This document shows, in pieces, positions 51,276 through 60,753 of a stretch of DNA of 64,000 bases (the first letter of the stretch is position 1; each line of letters opens with the position of its first letter). The notes beneath the pieces were generated by a model. That model did no database searches. It was not told where the DNA came from and saw only the letters and a list, made by a program, of their open reading frames with translations. The position numbers were made by a program, and so were the translations under genes. The stretch comes from Shouchella clausii. Lineage in GTDB: Bacteria; Bacillota; Bacilli; Bacillales; Bacillaceae_D. The stretch spans positions 3,348,001-3,412,000 of the forward strand of contig NZ_CP019985.1 in NCBI RefSeq assembly GCF_002250115.1, given 5' to 3'.

Positions 51276-52012
51276 CAGGAAAAACGGCCGTTGTAACAGG
51301 CGCTTCACGTGGAATTGGCAAAGCGATCGCCCTTGAACTTGCTGCCAAAGGGGCGAATATCGTCGTCAATTATGCAGGAAATCGAGACCGTGCTGAAGAA
51401 GTAGTCGCCAACATTAAAGCGCTTGGCCAAGAGGCGTTTGCGTATCAGGCTGACGTTGCCTCCGAAAGGGAAGTCGCAGCGATGATGAAAGAAGCGATTG
51501 GCCGCTTTCATTCAATTGATATTTTAGTGAACAATGCCGGCATTACGCGCGATAACTTGCTAATGAGAATGAAAGAAGACGATTGGGATGCCGTCATTGA
51601 TACCAACTTAAAAGGGGTGTTCCATTGCGCGAAAGCAGTCAGCCGGCAAATGATGAAACAACGTGCTGGCAGAATCATCAATGTCTCGTCTGTCGTTGGC
51701 GTAATGGGTAACGCTGGGCAAGCGAATTATGTTGCCGCCAAAGCAGGTGTCATTGGCTTGACTAAGTCTTTGGCGCGGGAATTGGCAGGGCGAGGCATTC
51801 TTGTCAATGCGGTGGCGCCCGGCTTTATTACGACAGATATGACAGATGAGCTAGCAAGCGAAACAAAGGAACAGCTGCTTAAACAAATCCCATTGGCGAA
51901 GCTTGGTGAACCAGAGGATATCGCTCGTGTTGTTCGGTTTTTGGCAAGCGATGACGCCGCTTACTTAACCGGCCAAACAATCCACGTTGACGGCGGCATG
52001 GTCATGCCTTAA
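51269..52012 (+). CDS. fabG: 3-oxoacyl-ACP reductase
   Basis: 247-residue SDR-family NADPH reductase of [17 protein letters not shown] binds the cofactor; NNAGITRD is conserved. The catalytic Tyr154 and Lys158 lie in YVAAKAG, with the Ser in [13 protein letters not shown]. The C-terminal [15 protein letters not shown] is typical. ATG 51269 follows GGAG inside fabD. acpP has its own promoter 13 bases after fabG ends. Confidence 0.97.
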   Translation: MLTGKTAVVTGASRGIGKAIALELAAKGANIVVNYAGNRDRAEEVVANIKALGQEAFAYQADVASEREVAAMMKEAIGRFHSIDILVNNAGITRDNLLMRMKEDDWDAVIDTNLKGVFHCAKAVSRQMMKQRAGRIINVSSVVGVMGNAGQANYVAAKAGVIGLTKSLARELAGRGILVNAVAPGFITTDMTDELASETKEQLLKQIPLAKLGEPEDIARVVRFLASDDAAYLTGQTIHVDGGMVMP

Positions 52013-52024
52013 ATAAGAGCCAGC

Positions 52025-52053
52025 TTGACAGGCTTACACTCTGTCGGTACAAT
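52025..52053 (+). promoter_or_regulatory. Strong promoter of acpP
   Basis: TTGACA (52025-52030), exact 17-base spacer, TACAAT (52048-52053). It would provide extra transcription of acyl carrier protein beyond the fapR operon. Confidence 0.82.
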
Positions 52054-52088
52054 TCTTGTGCTGATACTTTTGGGAGGAGGTGAACGTT

Positions 52089-52322
52089 TTGGCAGATGTC
52101 ATGGAGCGTGTTACAAAAATCATCGTTGACCGTCTAGGTGTCGAAGAATCAGAAGTAAAACTAGAGTCTTCTTTTAAAGAAGATTTAAAAGCTGATTCTC
52201 TTGATGTCGTTGAGCTTGTTATGGAGCTTGAAGATGAGTTTGACATGGAAATTGCTGATGAAGACGCAGAAAAAATTGCAACGGTTAAAGATGTTGTCGA
52301 TTACATAAATAACAACCAATAA
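52089..52322 (+). CDS. acpP: Acyl carrier protein
   Basis: 77-residue acidic carrier, the same length as B. subtilis AcpA. It starts at TTG 52089 ([17 protein letters not shown]), placed after GGGAGGAGGTG; the GTG at 52080 is part of that ribosome site. Ser37 in the [17 protein letters not shown] region takes the 4'-phosphopantetheine arm. It carries acyl chains for FabD, FabG and PlsX encoded just upstream. A terminator follows. Confidence 0.97.
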   Translation: MADVMERVTKIIVDRLGVEESEVKLESSFKEDLKADSLDVVELVMELEDEFDMEIADEDAEKIATVKDVVDYINNNQ

Positions 52323-52328
52323 CCGCGA

Positions 52329-52361
52329 GAAAAGGGCCCCTTGCAAAAGGGGGCTCTTTTC
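52329..52361 (+). terminator. Terminator after acpP
   Basis: GAAAAGGGCCCCTT pairs with AAGGGGGCTCTTTTC (about 13 pairs with G-T wobbles) around a short loop; T residues are in the 3' arm. Confidence 0.85.
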
Positions 52362-52383
52362 ACATCTTCACACAAAAGGAAGC

Positions 52384-52412
52384 TCCACAAGGCCGCGGGA
52401 TTCTGTTACAAT
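52384..52412 (+). promoter_or_regulatory. Promoter of rnc
   Basis: TCCACA (52384-52389), 17-base spacer, TACAAT (52407-52412) preceded by TGT as an extended -10 element; 64 bases before the rnc ATG. Confidence 0.65.
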
Positions 52413-52475
52413 CAACAATGAGCACTATGAATACGCATGTTGCAAAATGAGTAGCTCCATTGTTTGGAGGGAATT

Positions 52476-53258
52476 ATGGCACAATCATCGAAGTACCAAC
52501 GCAAGCCTCGGTCAGGCGAGCGAAAACGGAGTCAGCGGCGGTTAGAGCTGACGGAAGAACAAAAAAAGCAGTTTGACGACCTCCTTGTCCGGACGGGTCT
52601 AACGTTTGAAAACCGCAAACTACTGATTCAAGCATTTACCCATTCCTCGTATGTGAATGAACAACGAATTTTTTCATCATCGGATAATGAACGTTTGGAA
52701 TTTCTTGGCGATGCTGTTTTAGAATTGGCTGTCTCCCAATATTTATTTAAAACGTACAAAAATATGAGCGAAGGCGATATGACGAAATTGCGCGCTTCGA
52801 TCGTATGCGAACCATCCTTAGCCCGTTTTGCCGAAGAGTTGCAGTTCGGCAAACTTGTCCTTCTTGGCAAAGGGGAGGAAGTGACAGGGGGACGAACACG
52901 CCCTGCGCTCCTTGCAGATGTGTTTGAGGCATTTATTGGTGCCCTTTATATGGATCAAGGGCTTGAGCCTGTGTTTATGTTTTTGGCGCGTTTTATGTAT
53001 CCGAAAATTAAAGAGGGCGCGTTCACATACAAGATGGATTTTAAAAGTCAACTGCAAGAATTTGTGCAACGGGATAACCGCGGCCAAATTCGTTATTTAA
53101 TTGTCCAAGAAAGAGGGCCTGCCCACGATCGTGAATTTGTCTCAGATGTGCAGCTAAATGAGGAAACAATTGGCACAGGGACAGGGCGCTCCAAAAAAGA
53201 AGCTGAGCAGCTAGCTGCGAAACAAGCGCTGCTTGCGCTCAACCAAAAAGAAAGCTAG
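52476..53258 (+). CDS. rnc: Ribonuclease III
   Basis: 260-residue double-strand RNA endonuclease that processes rRNA precursors and toxin-antitoxin RNAs. A basic N-terminal extension (about 1-30) precedes the RNase III domain with the signature [14 protein letters not shown] near residue 70 and the later [13 protein letters not shown], which supplies Mg-binding Asp and Glu. A C-terminal dsRNA-binding domain spans about 185-258 ([29 protein letters not shown]). ATG 52476 follows GGAGG; TTG 52464 is upstream of that site. In most bacilli smc follows directly. Confidence 0.96.
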   Translation: MAQSSKYQRKPRSGERKRSQRRLELTEEQKKQFDDLLVRTGLTFENRKLLIQAFTHSSYVNEQRIFSSSDNERLEFLGDAVLELAVSQYLFKTYKNMSEGDMTKLRASIVCEPSLARFAEELQFGKLVLLGKGEEVTGGRTRPALLADVFEAFIGALYMDQGLEPVFMFLARFMYPKIKEGAFTYKMDFKSQLQEFVQRDNRGQIRYLIVQERGPAHDREFVSDVQLNEETIGTGTGRSKKEAEQLAAKQALLALNQKES

Positions 53259-53299
53259 AAAAAAGGAAGCGGATCATGCCTCCTTTTTTCTAGCTTTTT
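53251..53299. terminator. Bidirectional terminator covering the ends of rnc and the DUF1128 gene
   Basis: AAAGCTAGAAAAAAGGA (53251-53267) and TCCTTTTTTCTAGCTTT (53281-53297) form a perfect 17-base-pair stem. It includes the rnc TAG (53256-53258) and the last codons of the minus-strand gene, so each gene's 3' end supplies one arm. Confidence 0.93.
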
Positions 53300-53514
53300 C
53301 TACCTCGAAGCTGGCCAAGTTCCTGGACAATTTCGTCCATCTCGCTAATCGAGAAGGACGGGCGCCGCATCACATGAGCGTGCAACGCAATTAAGTCGTC
53401 ATGTTTAGCGGGGCTAACACTGTCGCTTGTAATGACGCTGGCGTTAACAACATTCAGTTTCTTTTTCATGTCATCAAGCATCGTTTCAATTTCTTCAAGT
53501 GTTAATGAAGCCAA
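53290..53514 (-). CDS. UPF0435/DUF1128 family protein (YfkK-like)
   Basis: 74 residues from a minus-strand TTG at 53514, which follows AAAGGAGG with 6-base spacing. The sequence (MASLTLEEIETMLDDMKKKL, then NVVNASVI...YxL-like ISEMDEIVQELGQLRGRKS) matches the UPF0435 pattern of small helical bacillar proteins of unknown function. It is soluble, without Cys. B. subtilis yfkK lies elsewhere; here the gene sits in reverse between rnc and smc and shares a terminator with rnc. The fold assignment rests on memory of the family, not on a search. Confidence 0.8.
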   Translation of the reverse strand: MASLTLEEIETMLDDMKKKLNVVNASVITSDSVSPAKHDDLIALHAHVMRRPSFSISEMDEIVQELGQLRGRKS

Positions 53515-53694
53515 GTGAATCCTCCTTTGCAATACCTACTGATCTCTACCTTACCAAATCAAAGGGGAAACAGGCAATTCATATTTCCAGCTGTTTTTTT
53601 GTGTGATAAACTAATAGAGTTATACAGTTTACCGGGTATCGTTGATCCGACCTAGGTAACGCAGCGATGGCAGTTCCAGAAAGTGGGGATGAAG

Positions 53695-56600
53695 ATGTTC
53701 CTCAAGCGACTTGAAGTAAAAGGATTTAAGTCTTTTGCAGAACCGATACTAGTAGATTTTGTGCCAGGCGTCACAGCAGTTGTTGGGCCGAATGGCAGTG
53801 GAAAAAGCAATATTGCCGATGCGGTCCGTTGGGTGCTCGGCGAACAGAGCGCCCGTTCGCTCCGAGGCGCAAAAATGGAAGACATTATTTTTGCAGGAAG
53901 TGATTCTCGTAAAGCTGTAAATATGGCCGAGGTTTCACTCATTCTCGATAATGAAGATGGCCATTTGGCGATTGACTACAGCGAAGTAAGCGTAACGAGG
54001 CGTTTGTACCGCTCAGGGGAAAGCGAATACTTAATTAACCGCAACTCGTGCCGTTTAAAAGACATTGTCGATTTGTTCCTGGACTCTGGCCTTGGCCGGG
54101 AAGCGTACTCCATTATCGGTCAAGGAAAAATCGAGGAAATTTTAAGCAGCAAGGCTGAAGAACGGCGAACAATTTTTGAAGAAGCAGCAGGTGTGCTTAA
54201 ATATAAAACAAGGAAAAACAAAGCTGTGAAGCGGCTAGAGCAAACGGAAGAAAACTTAGTCCGTGTCGCCGACATTTTAAATGAATTAGAAGAACAAGTT
54301 GAGCCACTCCGCGAACAAGCATCCATTGCCGAAGAGTACAAATTGTTGGCCGAAGAACAACGGACATTAGATATACAAGTGATTGCGCAGGAAATTACAG
54401 AGCTTTACGAAAACTGGACATCGGAGTCTGACAAGCTAAAAAAGTTAAAAGAGCAGCTGCAAGCGCGCAAGGACAGCTTAGAAAAGGCTGAAGAAAAGCT
54501 TGCAGCTTACCGTGAAGAACATGCCGCTATCCGGCAAACGGCAGCGGACCTCCATAAGAAACGGTTAGAAGTGAGCGAAGCGCTTGAAAAAAATGAAGGG
54601 CGCCGCGGCGTACTGGAAGAACGAAAAAAGCATGCCCTCCATAATGAAGAACAGCTGATCGAGGCGATAAAAGAGCGTGAAGCTAATAAAATAGCGTTGC
54701 AACAAAAGCTGGACGAACTGTTAAAACAATATGAGGCGGTCAAACAGAAAGACGACGAATTAAAGGCGAACTTTGATGAGGCGGAACGCCATTTAACGCG
54801 TTCAAAAGAAGACGTAAGCAGCGAATTGGAAGACGCAAAAGGCGATTACATTGAATGGCTGAATGAACAGGCATCGCTTCGGAATGAACGGCGTTACTTG
54901 GAGGAACAGCTGCAGCAAAAACAACGCAATGCACGCCGGGCAGAGTCGGCGGCTGCAGCTAGCAAAAAAGAAGCGCAACAGCTAGAGCAAGAGGCAGCTG
55001 AACGGGCACAGGTGCTTAAAGCGGCTGAACAGTCTTTTGCTGAAGCAAAAATGACGCAACATCGTTACCTATCTGAAGAAGAAACAGTTAAAAACCGCTA
55101 CTATAAACGAGAGGCAAAACTGTATGAAGCCTATGGGTTGTTGCAAAAAATCACTTCCCGGCGCGAAGTGCTCCAAGAAATGGAAGCTGAATATGCCGGT
55201 TTCTTCCAAGGCGTAAAAGAAATTTTAAAACAGCGGGGATCGTCCCTTCCAGGCATCGTTGGCGCAGCCGCCGAATTAATAAGTGTGCCTAAAAAGTTTG
55301 AAGCGGCTATAGAATTGGTGCTCGGCGCCCAAGCGCAATACGTGGTTGTCGACGACGAGGCTGCTGCGAGAGAAGCGATCTCGTTTTTGAAACAACGGCG
55401 CCTAGGCCGGGCAACGTTTTTACCGCTAACTACGGTCAAAGCTCGTGTCGTTCCAGAAGCAGTTATAACGGCGATAGCGAATGAGCCAGGCTACTTAGGG
55501 ATCGCTGCAGATGTCGTCGGAGCTAAGCCTGAACATAAGCAGGCTGTCGGCTTTTTGCTCGGTTCGACCATATTGGCGGAGACGCTTCCGCAAGCAAACA
55601 AAATCGCCAAGCGCAGTGGCCATCGTTTCCGTGTTGTCACGCTAGAAGGAGATATTGTCAATCCAGGCGGGTCAATGACTGGAGGCAGCGCAAAGCAAAA
55701 TCAGTCCTCCTTACTTGGGCGAAAGCGGGAAAAAGAAGAACTGGACGCCAAAAAGACCAAGTTAGAAGAGGCGATTCGCGATTTAGAAAAACAAGTAAAG
55801 CATGACAAAGAACGGCGCCAACAGCTGCAAGAAACGATTGCTAAAGGTGAAGCGCAAAAAGCGCAAGCACAAGAAACGCTTGAAGAAGCTCAACGTGCTT
55901 ACCAAGAAGCAAGCATTGCCTATGAACGTGCTAGGCAGGAAGTGGAGCGGATCGAACAGCAATCCAAAGAACAAGATGCGGAAGAAGCCAAAACGCTAGA
56001 CCGCTTTCTGGAAATTGAAGAAGCCGAAAAAAAAGCGATTGCTGAGTCAATGCGCTTAGAAGAAAAAATAAAACAGTTGGAAGCACGACTGGCATCTGAG
56101 CAACAATCCAAAGAAGAATGGCAAGCAAAGCTAACGGAACTCCGAGTCACACGTGCGGAAACGAAACAACAGCTCCAATACGTTGACGCACAGCGTCAAG
56201 AATTAGCAGCGGCTCTTCAAAAAGAACAACAAGAGTTGTTGCAGGCGAAAGAGCATTTAGCCCTTGTGACGAGCAGTGCTGATGAACAAGCGCATACATC
56301 CGAATCCCTTGCTGAACAAATTGCTGCTGGAAAGCAGGAAAAACAGGCTTTGGCAGCAAAGCTTGCAGAGCTGGAAGAAAAAGAAGCAGCGTTGAATGAC
56401 CGTTACAAACAACTTGAAGCAGAAACGAAGAGCGCCCAAGGTGAACATTCCTACTTACTAGAGGAAAGCCAGAAGCTAGAAGTGCGTGTCAATCGACTTG
56501 ATGTCGACTTGGACTATCGCCTAAATCGCCTCCGTGAAGAGTATGAACTTTCCTATGAAGCAGCGGCAAGCCGCTACCCGCTTTCCCAGCCTTTGGAACA

Positions 56601-57261
56601 AGCGAAAATGCGGCTATCATTGGTGAAACGTTCAATCGATGAACTAGGAACAGTCAATTTAGGCGCGATTGAAGAATATGCCCGTGTCCGGGAGAGGTAT
56701 GAGTTTTTGCGTGAACAAAAAAGTGATCTCCTCGAGGCAAGGGTTTCACTCGATCAGGCAATTGCAGAGATGGACGAAGAAATGTCCAAACGCTTTGGTG
56801 AGACGTTTGCGAACATCCGGGCTCACTTTCAAACCGTGTTTACGAAACTATTTGGCGGGGGCGATGCGGATCTCGTATTGACGAACAAAGACGATTTATT
56901 AACAACAGGAATTGAGATTATTGCTCGCCCTCCAGGAAAAAAGCGGCAGCAACTTGGACTGCTTTCTGGAGGAGAGAGGGCGCTGACAGCGATCGCGCTT
57001 CTATTTGCGATCTTGCAAGTTAGGCCTGTTCCTTTCTGCGTCCTCGATGAAGTCGAAGCAGCGCTGGATGAAGCGAATGTAAGCCGCTTTGCCCAGTACT
57101 TGCATGATTTCTCACGAAAAACGCAGTTTATTGTCATTACGCACCGTAAAGGAACAATGGAAGGGGCTGACGTCCTTTACGGTGTGACGATGGAAGAGTC
57201 AGGGGTTTCACGGCTCGTATCCGTTAAATTGGAAGAAACCCGCCAATTAATTGGAAGCTAG
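53695..57261 (+). CDS. smc: Chromosome segregation SMC ATPase
   Basis: 1188-residue condensin subunit; B. subtilis Smc is 1186. The N-terminal head has FLKRLEVKGFKSFAEP and Walker A GPNGSGKSNI near residue 33. Coiled coils span about 170-500 and 670-1010. The hinge (about 505-665) has GIVGAAAEL and GDIVNPGGSMTGGS. The C-terminal head has the signature LSGGERALTAIALLFA near 1090 and Walker B FCVLDEVEAALDEANV near 1115. With ScpA and ScpB it loops and separates chromosomes. ATG 53695 matches the family start; 53689 and 53683 are upstream options. Confidence 0.97.
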   Translation: MFLKRLEVKGFKSFAEPILVDFVPGVTAVVGPNGSGKSNIADAVRWVLGEQSARSLRGAKMEDIIFAGSDSRKAVNMAEVSLILDNEDGHLAIDYSEVSVTRRLYRSGESEYLINRNSCRLKDIVDLFLDSGLGREAYSIIGQGKIEEILSSKAEERRTIFEEAAGVLKYKTRKNKAVKRLEQTEENLVRVADILNELEEQVEPLREQASIAEEYKLLAEEQRTLDIQVIAQEITELYENWTSESDKLKKLKEQLQARKDSLEKAEEKLAAYREEHAAIRQTAADLHKKRLEVSEALEKNEGRRGVLEERKKHALHNEEQLIEAIKEREANKIALQQKLDELLKQYEAVKQKDDELKANFDEAERHLTRSKEDVSSELEDAKGDYIEWLNEQASLRNERRYLEEQLQQKQRNARRAESAAAASKKEAQQLEQEAAERAQVLKAAEQSFAEAKMTQHRYLSEEETVKNRYYKREAKLYEAYGLLQKITSRREVLQEMEAEYAGFFQGVKEILKQRGSSLPGIVGAAAELISVPKKFEAAIELVLGAQAQYVVVDDEAAAREAISFLKQRRLGRATFLPLTTVKARVVPEAVITAIANEPGYLGIAADVVGAKPEHKQAVGFLLGSTILAETLPQANKIAKRSGHRFRVVTLEGDIVNPGGSMTGGSAKQNQSSLLGRKREKEELDAKKTKLEEAIRDLEKQVKHDKERRQQLQETIAKGEAQKAQAQETLEEAQRAYQEASIAYERARQEVERIEQQSKEQDAEEAKTLDRFLEIEEAEKKAIAESMRLEEKIKQLEARLASEQQSKEEWQAKLTELRVTRAETKQQLQYVDAQRQELAAALQKEQQELLQAKEHLALVTSSADEQAHTSESLAEQIAAGKQEKQALAAKLAELEEKEAALNDRYKQLEAETKSAQGEHSYLLEESQKLEVRVNRLDVDLDYRLNRLREEYELSYEAAASRYPLSQPLEQAKMRLSLVKRSIDELGTVNLGAIEEYARVRERYEFLREQKSDLLEARVSLDQAIAEMDEEMSKRFGETFANIRAHFQTVFTKLFGGGDADLVLTNKDDLLTTGIEIIARPPGKKRQQLGLLSGGERALTAIALLFAILQVRPVPFCVLDEVEAALDEANVSRFAQYLHDFSRKTQFIVITHRKGTMEGADVLYGVTMEESGVSRLVSVKLEETRQLIGS

Positions 57262-57272
57262 GAGGAAAATGC

Positions 57273-58256
57273 GTGAGCTTTTTTAAAAAATTGAGAGAAA
57301 AAATGGCGCAGCAAACGAATGAAGTAGCGGACAAATTTAAACATGGATTAGAAAAAACACGGACAAGCTTTTCGGGCAAAATCAATGAGCTTGTCGCCCG
57401 CTACCGTAAAATCGACGAAGATTTCTTTGAAGACTTGGAGGAAATCCTGATTGGCGCCGATGTCGGTGTTTCAACAGTAATGGAACTTGTTGACGAATTA
57501 AAGGAAGAAGTGCGTTTGCGCAACTTAAAGGACACCGAAGAGATACAGCCTGTCATTTCCGAAAAACTAGCTAGTCTCTTAGAAAAAGACGATAAAGACA
57601 CAACGCTCCAATTACAAGAAGGGTTGAGCGTCATTCTTGTTGTTGGCGTAAATGGCGTCGGCAAAACGACGTCCATTGGCAAGCTCGCCCATTATTTAAA
57701 AGGGCAAGGAAAATCTGTCGTGCTCGCCGCTGGCGATACATTCCGAGCGGGTGCGATTGACCAGCTTGACGTTTGGGGAGAACGTGTTGGCGTTCCAGTT
57801 ATTAAACAGCAAGAAGGCTCTGACCCGGCGGCGGTCATGTATGATGCGATTGCTTGGGCACGTTCCCGCAAAGCCGATGTGCTTATTTGCGATACAGCGG
57901 GGCGCCTGCAAAACAAAGTCAATTTAATGAATGAGCTGGCAAAAGTAAAACGCGTCATTGAAAGGGAAGTGCCAGGAGCTCCCCACGAAGTACTGCTTGT
58001 CGTCGATGCGACAACAGGCCAAAATGCTTTGTCGCAAGCGAAAGCATTTGCAGCTTCAACTGACGTGAGCGGCCTTGTCCTCACGAAACTTGATGGCACG
58101 GCCAAAGGAGGCATTGTCATTGCCATTCGCCAAGAGCTTGATTTGCCAGTTAAGTTTATCGGGCTAGGTGAACAGAAAGACGATTTGCAGCCATTTGACG
58201 CTGAGCAATTTGTGTATGGGCTGTTTCAAGACGCGATCGATGCCGAAAAAGAATGA
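57273..58256 (+). CDS. ftsY: Signal recognition particle receptor FtsY
   Basis: 327-residue SRP GTPase with a short N-terminal A domain typical of Firmicutes. The N domain covers about 25-110. The G domain has the P-loop VGVNGVGKTTSIGKLA near 124-135, DTAGRLQNK near 208 and TKLDGTAKGG near 270. It pairs with Ffh (encoded at 58713) to deliver ribosomes to SecYEG. GTG 57273 follows AGGAGG, 11 bases after smc. Confidence 0.97.
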   Translation: MSFFKKLREKMAQQTNEVADKFKHGLEKTRTSFSGKINELVARYRKIDEDFFEDLEEILIGADVGVSTVMELVDELKEEVRLRNLKDTEEIQPVISEKLASLLEKDDKDTTLQLQEGLSVILVVGVNGVGKTTSIGKLAHYLKGQGKSVVLAAGDTFRAGAIDQLDVWGERVGVPVIKQQEGSDPAAVMYDAIAWARSRKADVLICDTAGRLQNKVNLMNELAKVKRVIEREVPGAPHEVLLVVDATTGQNALSQAKAFAASTDVSGLVLTKLDGTAKGGIVIAIRQELDLPVKFIGLGEQKDDLQPFDAEQFVYGLFQDAIDAEKE

Positions 58257-58287
58257 CCAGTGCCTGTTTCGATGTTAAGATAAAAAC

Positions 58288-58316
58288 TTGACAGAACCAA
58301 TGAGTTGCGGTAGTAT
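58288..58316 (+). promoter_or_regulatory. Promoter of ylxM-ffh
   Basis: TTGACA (58288-58293), exact 17-base spacer, TAGTAT (58311-58316; 4/6). It lies 43 bases upstream of the ylxM ATG and separates this pair from smc-ftsY. Confidence 0.7.
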
Positions 58317-58358
58317 CGGTAATTGTAAAGGGAAAAGACTTAACAAGGAGCGGTTTGC

Positions 58359-58688
58359 ATGCTTGATAAGACGTTACGCATGAACTACTTGTTTGATTTT
58401 TATCATTCCTTGTTAACCGAAAAGCAGCGCAACTATATGTCCTATTATTATCTTGATGATTTATCGCTTGGAGAAATTGCAGACGAATATGACGTCAGCC
58501 GCCAAGCGGTTTATGACAATATTCGCCGGACAGAAGCCATGCTTGAAGAATACGAACAAAAGCTGAGGTTGCTTGAGAAGTTTGAAACGCGCCGTAGCTT
58601 GCTAGCAGAGCTGCGCAAAGCGGTTGCTTCCGATCAAGCTGTCGAGGCGTGCAACTCCCTTATTGACCGTATAGAGAAACTTGATTAG
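58359..58688 (+). CDS. ylxM: YlxM/p13 family helix-turn-helix protein
   Basis: 109-residue UPF0122 protein with a sigma-70 region 4-like helix-turn-helix ([37 protein letters not shown], residues about 20-55; quoted in part: [17 protein letters not shown]). It has a helical C-terminal tail. Homologues are always beside ffh and have been proposed to bind SRP or regulate it; in streptococci YlxM modulates SRP GTPase activity. ATG 58359 follows AAGGAG. Confidence 0.94.
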   Translation: MLDKTLRMNYLFDFYHSLLTEKQRNYMSYYYLDDLSLGEIADEYDVSRQAVYDNIRRTEAMLEEYEQKLRLLEKFETRRSLLAELRKAVASDQAVEACNSLIDRIEKLD

Positions 58689-58712
58689 CATTCCTTTCAA
58701 GGAGGCGATTGG

Positions 58713-60071
58713 ATGGCATTTGAAGGACTTGCCGCGCGCCTGCAAGATACGTTGACAAAAATTCGCGGCAAAGGCAAAGTCAGCGAACAAGACATCAAAG
58801 AAATGATGCGAGAAGTCCGGTTGGCATTGCTTGAAGCGGACGTTAACTTTAAAGTCGTAAAGCAATTCATTGCGAATGTGAAAGAAAAGGCGCTTGGCCA
58901 AGAAGTTATGAAAAGCCTAACGCCTGGCCAGCAAGTGATCAAAGTCGTAAACGAAGAGTTGACCGCATTGATGGGGGCGGAGCAAAGCAACATTGCTGTT
59001 GCCCAAAAACCGCCAACTGTGGTGATGATGGTAGGCTTGCAAGGTGCTGGGAAAACGACGACAACGGCAAAGCTCGCCAATCATTTGCGCAAGAAGCACA
59101 ACCGCAAGCCACTGCTCGTTGCCTGTGACGTTTACCGCCCAGCGGCTATCCAACAGTTGGAGACGCTTGGCAAGCAACTGAACATGCCTGTCTTTTCCAA
59201 AGGGACGGACGCCAATCCAGTTGACATAGCTAAAGAGGCAGTTGCGACTGCTAAAGCAGAACATCATGATTATGTGTTGATTGATACGGCTGGCCGCCTT
59301 CATGTAGATGAAACGTTAATGGCGGAACTGCAAGATATGAAAGCAGCTGTCACACCTGATGAAATTTTGCTAGTCGTCGATTCGATGACAGGTCAAGATG
59401 CAGTCAATGTCGCAGAGAGCTTTAACAACCAGCTTGATGTCACAGGTGCTGTGTTGACGAAACTAGATGGCGATACCCGCGGAGGGGCTGCGATTTCCAT
59501 TAAGGCGGTAACAAATACGCCGATTAAATTTGCCGGCATGGGCGAAAAAATTGACCAGCTAGAACCGTTCCATCCAGATAGGATGGCTTCTAGAATTCTC
59601 GGCATGGGCGATGTTCTGTCGTTAATCGAAAAAGCGCAAGCGAATGTCGATGAAGAAAAAGCAAAAGAGCTTGAGAAAAAACTTCGCAAAATGGACTTTA
59701 CGTTCGATGATTTTCTAGAGCAGCTCGACCAAGTCAAAAGCATGGGGCCTCTTGAAGATTTGCTAGGGATGATGCCGGGGATGAATAAGGCAAAAGGCAT
59801 GAAAAACCTAAAGGTCGATGAAAAGCAATTGACTCGAGTTGAAGCGATTGTAAAGTCAATGACGCCTCTTGAAAAACGAGATCCGAGCGTCATAAACGGC
59901 AGCCGCCGCAAACGTATTGCAAAGGGAAGCGGCACGACAATCCAAGATGTCAACCGCTTGTTAAAGCAGTTTGAAGACATGAAAAAAATGATGAAACAAA
60001 TGACCGCCATGCAAGGCGGCAAAGGGAAAAAACGAGGCAAAGGCCTTGGCGGGCTTAAGCTCCCGTTCTGA
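58713..60071 (+). CDS. ffh: Signal recognition particle protein Ffh
   Basis: 452-residue SRP54 homologue. The N domain (about 1-95) and G domain carry GLQGAGKTTTTAKLA near residue 107, DTAGRLHVDE near 190 and TKLDGDTRGGAA near 248. The Met-rich M domain (about 300-435: GMGDVLSLIEKAQ, MMPGMNKAKGMKNL, GSGTTIQDVNRLLKQFEDMKKMMKQM in part) binds scRNA and signal peptides. ATG 58713 follows AAGGAGG. The tail GKGLGGLKLPF is typical. No terminator is evident before rpsP, which has its own promoter. Confidence 0.97.
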   Translation: MAFEGLAARLQDTLTKIRGKGKVSEQDIKEMMREVRLALLEADVNFKVVKQFIANVKEKALGQEVMKSLTPGQQVIKVVNEELTALMGAEQSNIAVAQKPPTVVMMVGLQGAGKTTTTAKLANHLRKKHNRKPLLVACDVYRPAAIQQLETLGKQLNMPVFSKGTDANPVDIAKEAVATAKAEHHDYVLIDTAGRLHVDETLMAELQDMKAAVTPDEILLVVDSMTGQDAVNVAESFNNQLDVTGAVLTKLDGDTRGGAAISIKAVTNTPIKFAGMGEKIDQLEPFHPDRMASRILGMGDVLSLIEKAQANVDEEKAKELEKKLRKMDFTFDDFLEQLDQVKSMGPLEDLLGMMPGMNKAKGMKNLKVDEKQLTRVEAIVKSMTPLEKRDPSVINGSRRKRIAKGSGTTIQDVNRLLKQFEDMKKMMKQMTAMQGGKGKKRGKGLGGLKLPF

Positions 60072-60098
60072 TTAAGGAATCCATTTTAACAGTTTGTC

Positions 60099-60127
60099 TT
60101 GCAGATTGTTAGAATTGATGATATGAT
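60099..60127 (+). promoter_or_regulatory. Promoter of rpsP-khpA
   Basis: TTGCAG (60099-60104), exact 17-base spacer, TATGAT (60122-60127), 40 bases before the rpsP ATG. Both boxes match at 4-5 of 6. Confidence 0.75.
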
Positions 60128-60166
60128 AAAAAATTGTGTGCAATTATTTTTGGAGGTGTACAGCAA

Positions 60167-60439
60167 ATGGCTGTTAAAATTCGTTTAAAACGTATGGGTT
60201 CAAAGAAAGCCCCATTTTATCGTGTAGTAGTTGCCGATTCTCGCTTTCCGCGTGATGGCCGCTTTATTGAAGAGATTGGTACGTACAACCCAATCGCGCA
60301 ACCTGCTCAAGTAAACATTAAAGAAGACAAAGCGCTAGAATGGATGAAAAAAGGCGCGAAACCTTCTGATACTGTGCGCAGCTTGTTTTCGAACGCTGGC
60401 CTAATGGAAAAGCTACACAACGAAAAAAACGGTAAGTAA
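60167..60439 (+). CDS. rpsP: Ribosomal protein S16
   Basis: 90-residue 30S protein, start [21 protein letters not shown]. The family signature [20 protein letters not shown] and the [14 protein letters not shown] segment are intact. ATG 60167 follows TTTGGAGGTG; an open frame from 60134 lies over the promoter-leader region and is rejected. It begins the rpsP-khpA-ylqD-rimM-trmD set of ribosome and tRNA maturation genes. Confidence 0.98.
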   Translation: MAVKIRLKRMGSKKAPFYRVVVADSRFPRDGRFIEEIGTYNPIAQPAQVNIKEDKALEWMKKGAKPSDTVRSLFSNAGLMEKLHNEKNGK

Positions 60440-60465
60440 TCACCCCTTAAGGAGGATGGGCTAGC

Positions 60466-60696
60466 ATGAAAGCTTTAGTTGAACATATCGCCCGGTCGCT
60501 TGTCGATCATCCAGAGGCAGTTCAAGTTGAAGAAATTCATGAAGAAAAGGCACATGTGTTGCGCCTTTCGGTGCATCCTGACGATATTGGGAAAGTGATT
60601 GGCAAACAAGGAAGAACGGCAAAAGCGATCCGCTCGGTAGTGTATGCTGCTTGCGGCAAGCAAAACGGGCGGGTGCGCCTCGATATTGTCGACTAA
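60466..60696 (+). CDS. khpA: KH-domain RNA-binding protein KhpA (YlqC)
   Basis: 76-residue single KH-domain protein; the GxxG loop is IGKQGRTAKAIRSVV near residue 45-59. KhpA forms heterodimers with KhpB/Jag and affects cell elongation and many mRNAs. ATG 60466 follows AAGGAGG. Its stop overlaps the start of a terminator-like hairpin at 60695, so ylqD expression may be reduced. Confidence 0.96.
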   Translation: MKALVEHIARSLVDHPEAVQVEEIHEEKAHVLRLSVHPDDIGKVIGKQGRTAKAIRSVVYAACGKQNGRVRLDIVD

Positions 60697-60725
60697 AAGG
60701 GCGGGGGGAACCTCACCCTTTTTTT
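60695..60725 (+). terminator. Terminator-like hairpin between khpA and ylqD
   Basis: AAAAGGG (60695-60701) pairs with CCCTTTT (60716-60722), with GGGG/CCTC inner pairs, then further T residues. It may attenuate transcription into ylqD-rimM-trmD. Confidence 0.75.
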
Positions 60726-60753
60726 GTATGAAACAAAGAATGGAGGGCTTTAC

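Noticed and set aside
59393-60040. 215-codon minus-strand open frame inside ffh
   Set aside because: Low-complexity Ser/Phe-rich translation, as expected from the antisense of Lys/Glu-rich helices.
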